A DNA stretch of 5,265 bases from Gammaproteobacteria bacterium (GTDB lineage: Bacteria; Pseudomonadota; Gammaproteobacteria; Steroidobacterales; Woeseiaceae), in NCBI GenBank assembly GCA_003645495.1, contig QNFK01000176.1:1-5265 (forward strand). Reading direction: 5' to 3'. Both the position numbers and the translations under genes were made by a program. Below the pieces are notes generated by a model. It was not told the DNA's origin, ran no database searches, and was given only the letters and a program-made list of their open reading frames with translations. Position 1 is the stretch's first letter, and each line of letters begins with the position of its first letter. This document shows, piece by piece, positions 5,235 through 5,265 of the stretch.

Positions 5235-5265
5235 TTGGCGCAGCGTCAAGAAGATAGATTGACGC
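5235..5265. repeat. Short inverted and direct repeats at the right edge
   Basis: GCGTCAA (5243-5249) and TTGACGC (5259-5265) form a perfect 7-bp inverted repeat with a 9-nt loop. A near copy, TTGGCGC (5235-5241), sits just left, giving a GATTGGCGC/GATTGACGC direct repeat as well. The structure is cut by the window edge, so its full extent and role cannot be judged. Confidence 0.4.

Larger units (their letters stand above)
4910..5265. other. Long non-coding gap after atpA, filled with repeats; no atpG start seen
   Basis: No protein-coding gene is supported on either strand through the window edge. Open frames on the minus strand from 4982 and 4995 are made wholly of the repeated blocks and look spurious. 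The region holds two copies of a composite repeat block and a terminal inverted repeat, listed separately. Gamma subunit's usual N-terminus (an IRTKI/IKS...ITKAM pattern) is not encoded here. No classic GC stem followed by a T-run on the + strand is seen directly after atpA. Confidence 0.7.

Noticed and set aside
4982..5249. Two overlapping open frames of 78 and 84 codons on the minus strand after atpA
   Set aside because: They lie entirely within the duplicated repeat blocks, overlap each other in different frames, are Cys/Phe/Leu-rich without domain character, and have no clear ribosome binding sites. Openness is explained by the A-rich repeat composition of the other strand.

Overview
The window holds the first six genes of an F-type (F1Fo) H+-translocating ATP synthase operon, atpI-atpB-atpE-atpF-atpH-atpA, all on the + strand. 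Gene order, protein lengths (subunit b 156 aa and alpha 513 aa, as in E. coli as I recall it) and sequence style point to a chromosomal segment of a gammaproteobacterium; the genus cannot be read from the sequence. atpG, atpD and atpC would be expected beyond the right edge and are not seen.

Layout. Positions 1-278 carry the 5' end of a divergent minus-strand gene I do not recognise, possibly a receiver-like alpha/beta protein without an obvious phospho-acceptor. Positions 279-489 are non-coding and contain a perfect 9-bp inverted repeat (448-473). A good sigma70-type promoter (TTGCCT, 17 nt, TATAAT) at 490-518 drives the operon. The leader of about 100 nt contains a terminator-like hairpin ending in a T-run (561-602) before the atpI Shine-Dalgarno. 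atpI starts at 624, not at the upstream ATG at 477, which lies before the promoter. atpI and atpB overlap by 11 nt. The atpB-atpE gap is U-rich and resembles the translation enhancer known before E. coli atpE.

The unusual content is a palindromic repeat family bounded by GCATCGTAGGAGC and GCGANAGC, resembling REP elements with a GTAG head. A long form with a 73-nt GTAG-to-GCGA body sits inside the operon, 6 nt after the atpE stop. A second long copy and a short 24-nt hairpin copy lie after atpA within a duplicated block. That cluster fills a gap of at least 356 nt after atpA, where atpG would normally follow closely.

The gene products work together. AtpB (a), AtpE (c ring) and AtpF (b) form the membrane Fo motor and stalk, AtpH (delta) joins the b stalk to F1, AtpA (alpha) is the non-catalytic nucleotide-binding F1 subunit, and AtpI assists assembly. 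No new enzymatic system is evident. The points worth a second look are the repeat family, its placement in an essential operon, and the leader hairpin.
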